This document shows, one piece after another, positions 1 through 7,085 of a stretch of 64,000 bases of DNA (position 1 is the stretch's first letter; every line of letters begins with the position of its first letter). The DNA is taken from the NCBI RefSeq assembly GCF_042648505.1, contig NZ_JBHRXK010000004.1:186001-250000 (forward strand), in the 5' to 3' direction. The stretch comes from Lysobacter_L cavernae (GTDB lineage: Bacteria; Pseudomonadota; Gammaproteobacteria; Xanthomonadales; Xanthomonadaceae). The notes under the pieces are model-generated. The model was not told where the DNA came from and did no database searches. It saw nothing but the letters and a program-made list of their open reading frames with translations. Made by a program: the position numbers and the translations under genes.

Positions 1-159
1 ATCTTCCACACGAAGATGCACCTGAAGGAGTTTGACCTCGACACCTACCTGTTCGAGGAGAAGGCCAAGAACCTCTCGTTCAAGGAGCGCATGAAGATCG
101 AAGCGCGCCTGAGGCGTGAGATCGAGGAGCTCTATCACGGCCGCAACCTGGCTGATTGA
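1..159 (+). CDS. speD: S-adenosylmethionine decarboxylase proenzyme, C-terminal 52 residues (partial)
   Basis: The window opens inside this gene; frame 1 runs to TGA at 157-159. The visible tail contains IFHTKM, LKEFDLDTY and a terminal YHGRN. These match the end of the E. coli-type (class 1A) SpeD, which has IFHTKMLLKEFDL and YYGRN at the same places. SpeD is a pyruvoyl enzyme that decarboxylates S-adenosylmethionine to supply aminopropyl groups for spermidine. The self-cleavage serine and catalytic core lie upstream and cannot be checked. A bidirectional terminator follows 44 bases later. Confidence 0.85.
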   Translation: MFHTKMHLKEFDLDTYLFEEKAKNLSFKERMKIEARLRREIEELYHGRNLAD

Positions 160-173
160 GGCCGTGAGTGGTC

Positions 174-276
174 ATTCGTGATTGGTGATTCGTAGAAAAA
201 AAGGGCCCGCAATGCGGGCCCTTTTTTGGTCGTCGACTTTTTACGAATCACCAATCACCAATCACCAATCACGAAT
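174..276. repeat. Inverted array of short period-7 repeats enclosing a terminator
   Basis: The left arm at 174-193 reads ATTCGTGATTGGTGATTCGT. The right arm at 243-276 is its complement with extra copies of the heptamer CACCAAT (three in a row), ending ACGAAT. The arms flank the hairpin at 196-227 in the convergent gap between speD and coq7. The stuttered heptamer array plus inverted copy recurs in a different sequence version at 47791-47933. The function is unknown. Confidence 0.7.
196..227. terminator. Bidirectional Rho-independent terminator (speD / coq7)
   Basis: The stem GGGCCCGC (203-210), loop AAT and stem GCGGGCCC (214-221) have A7 before the stem (196-202) and T6 after it (222-227). 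The symmetry lets it stop speD transcription on the plus strand and coq7 transcription on the minus strand. Confidence 0.9.
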
Positions 277-283
277 CGCCAAA

Positions 284-928
284 TCACAGCCTGTAAGCCA
301 CTGTCTTCATCAGCTTCGACGCCGCCGCCATCAGGCTCGGGACGGGCGGTGGCAGGACGCGCGCGCCGGCCGCCTCGGCGTTGTCGGCGTGGCGGGCCTC
401 GTCGGCCTTCATCACCTCCAGGATCGCGCGGCTGCGCGCGTCGGCGGCGGGCAGTGACTCCAGGTGTTCGTCGATATGCGCCTCGACCTGGCGCTCGGTC
501 TCGACCACGAAGCCGAGGTTCCAGCCATCGCCACGCAGGCCGGCGACAGCACCGATCGCGAAGCTGCCGGCGTACCACAACGGGTTGAGCAGGCTCGGCC
601 GGCTGTCGAGCTCGCGCAGGCGGTCGGCGCACCAGGCCAGATGGTCGGCTTCCTCCTGCGCGGCCTCGAGCAGGTGGGCGCGGGTGGCGGCGTCGCGGGC
701 AACGGCGGCCTGGCCGCAGTACAGCGCCTGCGCGCAGACCTCGCCGACATGGTTGACCCGCATCAGCCCGGCGGCGTGGCGGCGCTCGTTGTCGTCGAGC
801 TCGATCTGGGCGATGTCGGCGGACGGGTTGGCGCGAACCGCGGCGGGCGCGCCGAACACGGTGTCGAGTGCGCGCTGGGTGTCGGTCAGGAAGCGGTCGA
901 GCGGCGTGAGTTCGCGGGTGCTGGTCAT
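284..928 (-). CDS. coq7: Demethoxyubiquinone hydroxylase (Coq7 family)
   Basis: A 214-residue di-iron carboxylate protein of the Coq7/CAT5 family. It hydroxylates the 2-polyprenyl-3-methyl-6-methoxy-benzoquinol ring, the last hydroxylation in ubiquinone synthesis, at the inner membrane face. The metal ligands are visible in order: Glu63 in NHVGE, Glu93 and His96 in EEADHL, Glu145 in ETERQVEAH, and Glu177 and His180 in ADEARH. Length and motif spacing are normal for the family. The gene starts 9 bases after the upstream Fe-S protein stop on the same strand, so the two are probably cotranscribed. Bacteria use either this enzyme or the flavoprotein UbiF for this step. Confidence 0.93.
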   Translation of the reverse strand: MTSTRELTPLDRFLTDTQRALDTVFGAPAAVRANPSADIAQIELDDNERRHAAGLMRVNHVGEVCAQALYCGQAAVARDAATRAHLLEAAQEEADHLAWCADRLRELDSRPSLLNPLWYAGSFAIGAVAGLRGDGWNLGFVVETERQVEAHIDEHLESLPAADARSRAILEVMKADEARHADNAEAAGARVLPPPVPSLMAAASKLMKTVAYRL

Positions 929-937
929 GGCGCCAGT

Positions 938-2110
938 TTACGGCGCGGCGAGGGCCGGGGCCGGTGAAGGAAGTGGCTCGAGCCGCTCGGCGAGGAATTC
1001 GAGTGGATGCTGCACCGGCACGCCGGCGGCGCTGGCCAGGTGCAGGCGGCAGCCGATGTTGGCGCTGAGCAGGCGGGTCGCACCGCTGGCGACCAGCTGC
1101 CGCAGCAGCGGCTCGCGGTAGTCGGCGGCGCGGACCGGGTCATCGAGCATCTGCAGACCGGCGGCGCCGCAACAACCGTAGCCGGCATCGAGCTCGATCA
1201 CCGTCAGCCCCGGCACCTGCGCGAGCAGCCGGCGCAGGGCCGGCACCGACTTGACCACGTTGCGCTGGGTGCAGGGCAGGTGCAGGGCGACCCGCTCGGC
1301 ACCGCCGCGCAAACGCAACCGGTCGGCGTGCTCGGCGAGGAAGGCGATCGCATCGACAGTACGAGTGTTGTCCGGCAGCGCCTGGGCCAGGGCCTCGTGG
1401 CAGCCGCTGGCCAGGGTCAACACGGTGTCGGCACCGGCGAAGGCGGCGCGGTTGCGCCCGGTCAGCCGCTGGGCGCCGGCGCCGGCATGCGCCAGCACGC
1501 TGCCGCAGCAGGTCTGGCCGGCGGGCTCGGTCACCGCGACGCCGAGAGCGGCGCAGCAGCGCGACACCGCCGCGCGCAGGTCGGTCTCGTAGGTGGCGGC
1601 GACACAGCCGACAAAGAGCGCGACCTCGCGGCCGTGGGGCGTGGGGGCGCTGGCGCCCGCCGCCCGCAGCGGGCGCGGAGGACGGGGCAGCGGCCGCCAA
1701 CGGGCGGGCAGCCACGGGTGTGCGTATCGGTACAGGGCGAGCAGTCGCGCCAGTGCCCGCGGCCGGGCCACCAGCCGTTCGATCCAGCGCTGCCGCCACG
1801 TCGCCGGGCGCCGCTGGCGTTGCTGCAGGCGCGCGGCGGTGAGCAGTTCGCCATACTGCACGCCCGCCGGGCACACGGCCTCGCAGCTGCGGCAGCCCAG
1901 GCAGTGGTCGAGGTGGGCGTCGCCGAGGGCGGTCGGTTCGATGGTGTTCAGGGCCCAGGCCCGCGCCAGGGCGATGCGGCCGCGCGGGGATTCAGCTTCG
2001 AGGCGGTCGTGGCCGTAGGTCGGGCAGGCCGGCAGGCACAGGCCGCATTGGACGCAGCGGTCGGCCAGTGCCACCACAGGATCGGCGGAGGGCGGACGAA
2101 CGGCGGGCAT
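938..2110 (-). CDS. glcF: (Fe-S)-binding protein, glycolate oxidase iron-sulfur subunit GlcF-like
   Basis: A 390-residue protein with two 4Fe-4S ferredoxin motifs near the N-terminus: Cys19/22/25/29 in CVQCGLCLPACP and Cys70/73/76/80 in CLGCRSCEAVCP. Two cysteine-rich CCG-type segments follow (GQTCCGS and GYGCCGA). This order is that of GlcF, which passes electrons from the flavin subunits GlcD/GlcE to the quinone pool. No glcD or glcE lies nearby, so it could serve a different FAD-linked oxidase. The ATG at 2108-2110 was chosen because residues encoded upstream look like translated promoter sequence, and because the rplM promoter lies just beyond. It is the upstream gene of a probable two-gene unit with coq7. 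Confidence 0.75.
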   Translation of the reverse strand: MPAVRPPSADPVVALADRCVQCGLCLPACPTYGHDRLEAESPRGRIALARAWALNTIEPTALGDAHLDHCLGCRSCEAVCPAGVQYGELLTAARLQQRQRRPATWRQRWIERLVARPRALARLLALYRYAHPWLPARWRPLPRPPRPLRAAGASAPTPHGREVALFVGCVAATYETDLRAAVSRCCAALGVAVTEPAGQTCCGSVLAHAGAGAQRLTGRNRAAFAGADTVLTLASGCHEALAQALPDNTRTVDAIAFLAEHADRLRLRGGAERVALHLPCTQRNVVKSVPALRRLLAQVPGLTVIELDAGYGCCGAAGLQMLDDPVRAADYREPLLRQLVASGATRLLSANIGCRLHLASAAGVPVQHPLEFLAERLEPLPSPAPALAAP

Positions 2111-2143
2111 GGCGGGCGATGCTAGCACGCGGGTCCCGGCGAC

Positions 2144-2172
2144 TTGCGGCCGGTTTGGAAGCCCGCTATCAT
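2144..2172 (+). promoter_or_regulatory. Predicted sigma-70 promoter for rplM-rpsI
   Basis: A -35-like TTGCGG (2144-2149), a 17-base spacer and a -10-like TATCAT (2167-2172) sit about 110 bases before the rplM ATG. That leaves a long leader of about 100 nucleotides, which is common for this operon. The call comes from motif and spacing only. Confidence 0.45.
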
Positions 2173-2280
2173 TCCGCCTCTTTCGTTCCACATTCACAAC
2201 GCGCGGCGAAATTCCGACGCGACGCCCACTCGGGTCGCACGCGGAATCAGCCCGACCAGGCACCCAATAGCAGATCCTTC

Positions 2281-2709
2281 ATGAAGACTTTTAACGCCAA
2301 GAACGAGACCGTCCAGCGCGACTGGTACGTCGTCGATGCGTCGGGCAAGACGCTCGGCCGCTTGTGCTCTGAACTCGCGCGCCGTCTGCGCGGCAAGCAC
2401 AAGCCTGTTTACACCCCTCACGTCGACACCGGCGATTACCTGGTGGTCATCAACGCCGAGAAGATTGTCGTCACCGGCAACAAGCTCGCCGACAAGAAGT
2501 ACCACCGCTTCACCGGTTACGTCGGCAACCTCAAGACCGAGACCCTCGGCCAGGCGCTTGAGCGCCACCCCGAGCGCGTCATCGAGATCGGCGTGAAGGG
2601 CATGCTGCCGAAGAATCCGCTCGGCCGTGCCATGTACCGCAAGCTCAAGGTCTACAAGGGCTCCGAGCATCCGCACGCCGCCCAGCAGCCGCAGCCGCTG
2701 GACTTCTAA
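2281..2709 (+). CDS. rplM: 50S ribosomal protein L13
   Basis: 142 residues, the usual L13 length, beginning MKTFNAKNETVQRDWYVVDA. It contains the family signature region GMLPKNPLGRAMYRKLKVYKG. L13 binds 23S rRNA early in 50S assembly. The gene is followed after 13 bases by rpsI, the universal rplM-rpsI pair. The ATG at 2281 is fixed by the conserved N-terminus; the frame stays open upstream but reads through leader sequence. Confidence 0.97.
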   Translation: MKTFNAKNETVQRDWYVVDASGKTLGRLCSELARRLRGKHKPVYTPHVDTGDYLVVINAEKIVVTGNKLADKKYHRFTGYVGNLKTETLGQALERHPERVIEIGVKGMLPKNPLGRAMYRKLKVYKGSEHPHAAQQPQPLDF

Positions 2710-2722
2710 GGTAGAGACATCA

Positions 2723-3115
2723 ATGGCACTCCAGCAGAATTACGGCACCGGCCGCCGCAAGTCCTCCACCGCGCGCGTGTTCCTGCGCAAGGGTGACGGC
2801 AAGATCACCATCAACCAGCGTTCGATCGAAGACTTCTTCGGTCGCGAGACTGCGCGCATGATCGTGCGCCAGCCGCTCGAGCTGACCCAGTCGACCGACA
2901 AGTTCGACGTCACCGTTACCGTCGCCGGCGGCGGCATCACCGGCCAGGCCGGTGCGATCCGCCTGGGCATCGCCCGCGCGCTGGTCGAGTACGACGAGAC
3001 GCTGAAGTCCGACCTGCGCAAGGCCGGCTTCATGACCCGCGACGCCCGCGAGGTCGAGCGCAAGAAGGTCGGTCTGCACAAGGCCCGCCGCGCTACCCAG
3101 TTCTCCAAGCGCTAA
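2723..3115 (+). CDS. rpsI: 30S ribosomal protein S9
   Basis: 130 residues with the S9 signature GGGITGQAGAIRLGIARAL and the basic tail HKARRATQFSKR. The terminal KR reaches the P-site tRNA in the 30S head. GRRKSSTARVFL near the N-terminus is also typical. It is cotranscribed with rplM, and a tRNA gene begins 24 bases after the stop. Confidence 0.97.
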   Translation: MALQQNYGTGRRKSSTARVFLRKGDGKITINQRSIEDFFGRETARMIVRQPLELTQSTDKFDVTVTVAGGGITGQAGAIRLGIARALVEYDETLKSDLRKAGFMTRDAREVERKKVGLHKARRATQFSKR

Positions 3116-3124
3116 TCCTTGCGT

Positions 3125-3130
3125 TAAAAT
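3125..3130 (+). promoter_or_regulatory. Possible -10 element for the tRNA gene
   Basis: TAAAAT lies 9 bases before the first tRNA base, the distance expected if transcription starts at or near the mature 5' end. The -35 position (TTCTCC, 3101-3106, inside the end of rpsI) is weak. The tRNA may instead be processed from the rplM-rpsI transcript. Confidence 0.35.
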
Positions 3131-3139
3131 CAGCTGCAT

Positions 3140-3214
3140 AGCCCCGTCGCCAAGCGGTAAGGCACCTGACTCTGACTCAGGCATTCGGTGGTTCGAATCC
3201 ATCCGGGGCTGCCA
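3140..3214 (+). tRNA. tRNA-Gln (anticodon CUG), CCA encoded
   Basis: A full cloverleaf can be drawn. The acceptor stem AGCCCCG pairs with CGGGGCT, and the D stem is GCC/GGC. The anticodon stem CCTGA/TCAGG holds the loop CTCTGAC with anticodon CTG, which reads CAG. The T arm is GGTGG-TTCGAAT-CCATC, the discriminator is G, and CCA is genomically encoded at 3212-3214. A strong terminator begins 16 bases downstream. Confidence 0.95.
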
Positions 3215-3229
3215 GATCCAAACAAAAAA

Positions 3230-3251
3230 CCCGCCGCAAGGCGGGTTTTTT
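3230..3251 (+). terminator. Rho-independent terminator after tRNA-Gln
   Basis: The stem CCCGCC / GGCGGG (3230-3235, 3240-3245) has a GCAA tetraloop and is followed by T6 (3246-3251). It is also preceded by A6. It closes the rplM-rpsI-tRNA unit. Confidence 0.92.
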
Positions 3252-3397
3252 GTGTCCGCGGCCGGTGACAATCGCGGGCCGAAGCGCGCCGTGGCGATGT
3301 CGCCTCGAATTGCCGGGCTGGCGCGATGCCCGGGGCCGGCTCGGGTAGCATCCGCAGGCGGCACCCCTCATGCGCGGCGACAAGGAGTCGGACGGCA

Positions 3398-3949
3398 ATG
3401 AGCGAGAACCTCACCCGGTTGTTGCAGGACTGGCGCGGTGGCGATCAGGCCGCGCGCGATGCCCTGCTCGAACAGGTCTATGACGCCCTGCGCGAGATGG
3501 CGGCCGCCCGGCTCGGCCGGGGTCGGGACCGCACACTGCAGCCCACCGCCGTCGTCAACGAGGCGCTGATGCGCCTGCTCGGCAGCGACACCGACTGGCA
3601 GGACCGCGCCCACTTCTTCGCGCTGGCGGCGCTGAAGATGCGCGCCGTGCTGGTCGACCATGCCCGCGCGCGTGCCGCCGAGAAGCGCGGCGGCGACGTC
3701 GCCATGCTGACGCTGTCGCATGTCGACCGGGAAGCGGCCGGTGACAGCGTCGAGTACGACGTGCTGGCGCTGCACCAGTCGCTGGAGCGTCTGGCCGAGC
3801 ACGACCCGCGCGCCGCCAAGGCATTGGAGCTGGCCTATTTCGGCGGCATGGAGCGCGACGAGATCGCCTGCGTGCTCGGCGTGTCCGTGCCCACGGTCGA
3901 TCGTGACCTGCGCTTCGCCAAAGCCTGGTTGAACAAGCAGCTGGCATGA
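3398..3949 (+). CDS. ECF RNA polymerase sigma factor of the kinase-linked type
   Basis: 183 residues with a sigma-70 region 2 (about 10-95, including RTLQPTAVVNEALMRLL and HFFALAALKMRAVLVDHARA) and a region 4 helix-turn-helix (about 120-180, GMERDEIACVLGVSVPTVDRDL). The family knowledge is that ECF sigma factors encoded next to a Ser/Thr kinase (ECF43-type; EcfP/PknT of Vibrio parahaemolyticus, EcfK/PknS of Xanthomonas citri) are switched on by threonine phosphorylation in region 2 rather than by an anti-sigma factor. Thr46 and Thr50 lie in that area here; which one is used is unknown. The ATG at 3398 has AAGGAG 10 bases upstream. The kinase gene starts 24 bases after the stop, and no anti-sigma gene is present. 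Confidence 0.85.
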   Translation: MSENLTRLLQDWRGGDQAARDALLEQVYDALREMAAARLGRGRDRTLQPTAVVNEALMRLLGSDTDWQDRAHFFALAALKMRAVLVDHARARAAEKRGGDVAMLTLSHVDREAAGDSVEYDVLALHQSLERLAEHDPRAAKALELAYFGGMERDEIACVLGVSVPTVDRDLRFAKAWLNKQLA

Positions 3950-3973
3950 CCGGTCGCCCCGGCGCGGAGTGAC

Positions 3974-6724
3974 ATGAGCACCGCGAATGCGAAGACGCTG
4001 CGAGAACTGTTCGACGCTGTCTGCGACCTGCCGCCAGGGCAATGGCGCGCCCGGGTGCGTGAGCTGAGCAGCGACCCCGCGCTGATCGAGGAAGTGCTGG
4101 CGCTGCTGGAGGCGCAGACCGTCAGCTTCAACCGCGCGTTGAAGCCGCTCGGCGAGTTGATGGCCTCGTTGCCCGAAGTCGAGCTGCAGCCGGGTGACCG
4201 CTTGGGTGCCTGGCAGCTGGTCGCGCGCCTCGCCAGCGGCGGCATGGGCACGGTGTTCGTGGCCGAGCGCGCCGACGACCTGTTCCGTCAGCGCGTGGCG
4301 ATCAAGCTGTTGCACGTCACCGTGGCCAACCTGATCACGCAGCAGCGTCTGGCGGCGGAGCGGCAGATTCTCGCCGAACTGCAGCACCCCAACATCGCGC
4401 GTCTGTTCGATGGCGGTACCACGCCGTCCGGCCACCCCTATCTGGTGATGGAGTACATCGACGGCCTGCCGCTGGACCGGCATTGCGCGCAGCACCGCCT
4501 CGACTTGCCCGAGCGCCTGCAACTGTTCCTGCGTGTCTGCCGCGCCGTGCAGGCGGCGCATCAGCGCCTGGTGGTGCATTGCGATCTCAAGCCCAGCAAC
4601 ATCCTGGTGCGCGACAACATCGCGCCGGTGCTGCTCGACTTCGGTATCGCGCGCGTGCTCGACGAGGCGCAGAGCGATGAGGGTCATGATTTCTGCACGC
4701 CGGCCTACGCCAGCCCGGAACAACTCGATCGCGGCCACGTCGGTGTGGCCAGTGACGTGTTCAGCCTGGGCATGGTGCTGACCGAGTTGCTGGCCGGCCG
4801 GCGTGCAGAACGCACCATGGCCGACCGTGATCGCGCGGTGCCGCCACCGAGCAGCCTGGCCGGCCCCGAGTGCCGCTGGCAAGCGAACTTGCCCGGTGAC
4901 CTGGACGCAATCGCCGGCAAGGCCTGCGCGCTTGCACCGGAGCAGCGCTACCCCTCGGTGGAAGCGTTGGCGCGGGACATCGAGCGGCACGTCGCCTGCA
5001 AACCGGTGCGAGCACGCAAGCCCACCCTGCGCTACCGGACCGGGCGTTTCCTGCGGCGGCACTGGCGCGAGAGTGCGGCGGCGCTGGCGCTTCTGTCGCT
5101 GGCCGCCGGCTTTGTCTGGCGCCTGGACGCGCAGCGTGAGCAGGTCGAACGGGAGGCGGCCACGGCGCGCGAGGTCGGTGACTTCCTGGTGGCCGCCTTC
5201 AATGCCGCCGACCCGCGCATGCGTGGTGCCGATGGCACGCAGCAACCGAGTGCGCGCGACGTGCTCGATCTGGGCGCGGCAAAAATCGACGCGGAACTGG
5301 CCGATTCGCCACGCGTACTGGCCCGCATGCGCTTCGTGCTGGGGCGGGCATACCGCAACCTCGGCCAGCCGCAGCAGGCCGAGGCTCTGCTGGCCCAGGC
5401 TGCGGAAGGTTTCCTGGATGCGCGCATCGACCAGCCCGAGCAGGCCGTGCAGGCCCTTTGCGAGCTGGCGCTGCTGCGGGTCGAACAGATGCGCGCCAGC
5501 GAGGCCTTGCCGGTGGCGCAGCGCGCGCTGGTGTTGAGTCGCACGCTGGAGAATGCTCCGGCCCTGGTGGCCGATGCCTACGCCGCGCTGGGGCGCGCCC
5601 TGCAGGGGACCGCGGCATTCGACCGCGCCCGCGATGCATTGGAGCAATCCCTGGCCTTGCGCCGCACGGCATTCGGTCCGGGCTCGCAGGAGGTGGCCGC
5701 GACGCTGCACTGGCTCGGCCTGCTCCATCGCGACCAGAGCGACAACCTCCGCGCTGAACGCTACCTCCGCCAGGCGCTGGCGATCCGGCGCCAGTACGGC
5801 GCGCGCAGCGTCGACGTGCAGCTCAGCTTGCAGGGGCTGGCGGCCACACTGACGGCGCTGGCCCGTTATGACGAGGCGATCGCCCTGCGGCGGGAAAACC
5901 TTGAACTGGCCCGGGCGCTGTACGGCGCCCACAGCAACCGCACCGCCGCCGCGCATGGCGAGCTGGCCGGCGCGTTGGCCAACACCGGCCGGTACGTCAA
6001 GGCGCGCGACCACTACCTGCAAGCCATGGCCATCCATGCCCGCGTATCGGGAGAGGACAGCCTCGACCACGCGATGACCTCCAACAACCTGGCGCGACTG
6101 GAGGAGGCGCGTGGCCACTATGCCGAGGCGATGCGTCTGGACCGGCGTTCGCTGACGATCCGGCGCCTCCACCTGCCGGCCGATGACCGCCTGGTGTTGC
6201 GTGCGCAAAGCAACCTGGGGCGGGTGCTGGCGCGCATGGGCGAGCTGGCGCAGGCGCGGCCGTTGCTCGAGCAGGCACTGGCACGGTGGGAGCGCCACTA
6301 CGGCGACGATCGCCGGGGGCTGTACGCGGCGCGCATGAACTGTGTTGACCTGTGGTTGCGTGAGGGCCGATGGGACGCGGCCGAGGCGGCACTGCGTCCG
6401 TTGCCGGCCAAGGACGAGCCGACGCTGATGCTGCGCCGCCAGTCCCTGCTGGCGGAGCTGGCGCAGCGGCGGCGCGTCTGGGGCCAGGCGCGGTCGCAAT
6501 GGCAGGCCTTGGTGGCGCTGTCCAGCGGCCGGAACGGCATCGATCCGGTGTCCGTCGCCAAATGGCGCGTGCCGTATGCCGAGGCCCTGGCCGCCACCGG
6601 CGATGCCGGGCTGGCGCAAGAACAACTGCGCCTGGCGCAGCCGTTGCTGCAGCGCGAACTGACCCCCGGTGCCGAATGGCTGCAACGGCTGGACGCCGTG
6701 CAGCGCAGCCTGGCCGGCCGCTGA
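3974..6724 (+). CDS. Membrane Ser/Thr protein kinase with periplasmic TPR domain
   Basis: 916 residues. An N-terminal conserved segment (1-70) precedes a Hanks-type kinase domain (about 80-340): Gly loop SGGMGTVFVAER, VAIK Lys111, HCDLKPSN with catalytic Asp204, DFG at 222-224 and ASPEQ. A single membrane helix spans about 366-383. About 530 residues of helical TPR-like repeats follow (for example ALRRTAFGPGSQEVAATLHW and AIHARVSGEDSLDHAM). The HRD arginine is Cys203, so it is a non-RD kinase that should not need activation-loop phosphorylation. It probably senses a signal through the outer TPRs and phosphorylates the sigma factor encoded just upstream. The substrates are inferred from gene pairing only. 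Confidence 0.88.
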   Translation: MSTANAKTLRELFDAVCDLPPGQWRARVRELSSDPALIEEVLALLEAQTVSFNRALKPLGELMASLPEVELQPGDRLGAWQLVARLASGGMGTVFVAERADDLFRQRVAIKLLHVTVANLITQQRLAAERQILAELQHPNIARLFDGGTTPSGHPYLVMEYIDGLPLDRHCAQHRLDLPERLQLFLRVCRAVQAAHQRLVVHCDLKPSNILVRDNIAPVLLDFGIARVLDEAQSDEGHDFCTPAYASPEQLDRGHVGVASDVFSLGMVLTELLAGRRAERTMADRDRAVPPPSSLAGPECRWQANLPGDLDAIAGKACALAPEQRYPSVEALARDIERHVACKPVRARKPTLRYRTGRFLRRHWRESAAALALLSLAAGFVWRLDAQREQVEREAATAREVGDFLVAAFNAADPRMRGADGTQQPSARDVLDLGAAKIDAELADSPRVLARMRFVLGRAYRNLGQPQQAEALLAQAAEGFLDARIDQPEQAVQALCELALLRVEQMRASEALPVAQRALVLSRTLENAPALVADAYAALGRALQGTAAFDRARDALEQSLALRRTAFGPGSQEVAATLHWLGLLHRDQSDNLRAERYLRQALAIRRQYGARSVDVQLSLQGLAATLTALARYDEAIALRRENLELARALYGAHSNRTAAAHGELAGALANTGRYVKARDHYLQAMAIHARVSGEDSLDHAMTSNNLARLEEARGHYAEAMRLDRRSLTIRRLHLPADDRLVLRAQSNLGRVLARMGELAQARPLLEQALARWERHYGDDRRGLYAARMNCVDLWLREGRWDAAEAALRPLPAKDEPTLMLRRQSLLAELAQRRRVWGQARSQWQALVALSSGRNGIDPVSVAKWRVPYAEALAATGDAGLAQEQLRLAQPLLQRELTPGAEWLQRLDAVQRSLAGR

Positions 6725-6854
6725 GACGGGTAGGGCCATTGCCGTGGATCGATGCGATGAAGTGCAGCGTCACGCAGCTTCGTGGCGATGGTCGGTCGCG
6801 GCCGAGCCGGGCGGGTAGAAGCCGCCGAACATTCGTCGCGCTGGGATGGGGAAA

Positions 6855-6971
6855 ATGATCGCAAGTGAAAACTGGCTGGAGCTGCGGCAACTGTTCGATG
6901 CGGTCTGCGACCTGCCGAGCACGCAATGGAAGGCGCAGACCGCCAGCTTCGATCGGGCGCTGCAACGGTAG
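6855..6971 (+). pseudogene. Decayed N-terminal fragment of a second kinase gene
   Basis: A 38-codon frame reads LRQLFDAVCDLPSTQWKAQT, then ASFDRAL, and ends TAG. Both pieces match the start of the intact kinase (LRELFDAVCDLPPGQW and QTVSFNRAL), but the roughly 20 residues between them are missing. Just after the stop, GAAGTCGAG matches the next conserved stretch (EVEL) in another frame. This is best read as the remnant of a tandem kinase paralogue after internal deletions. It lies in the 361-base space 6725-7085, where I see no other feature. Confidence 0.7.
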
Positions 6972-7085
6972 AAGTCGAGGACCTCCTCGGCCCGGCCACG
7001 TAGTGACGATGTATTCCAGTTTCACGACGGCACCCTGATTGTCGCTGTCCCGGTGGACGTGCGCCGCCCGCCGGGACGCGCCTCT

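Noticed and set aside
3368..6739. A 1123-codon open frame on the minus strand across the kinase gene
   Set aside because: It is the antisense shadow of the GC-rich kinase gene. It is rich in Arg/Gln/His/Val with no domain, while the plus-strand frame has every kinase motif.
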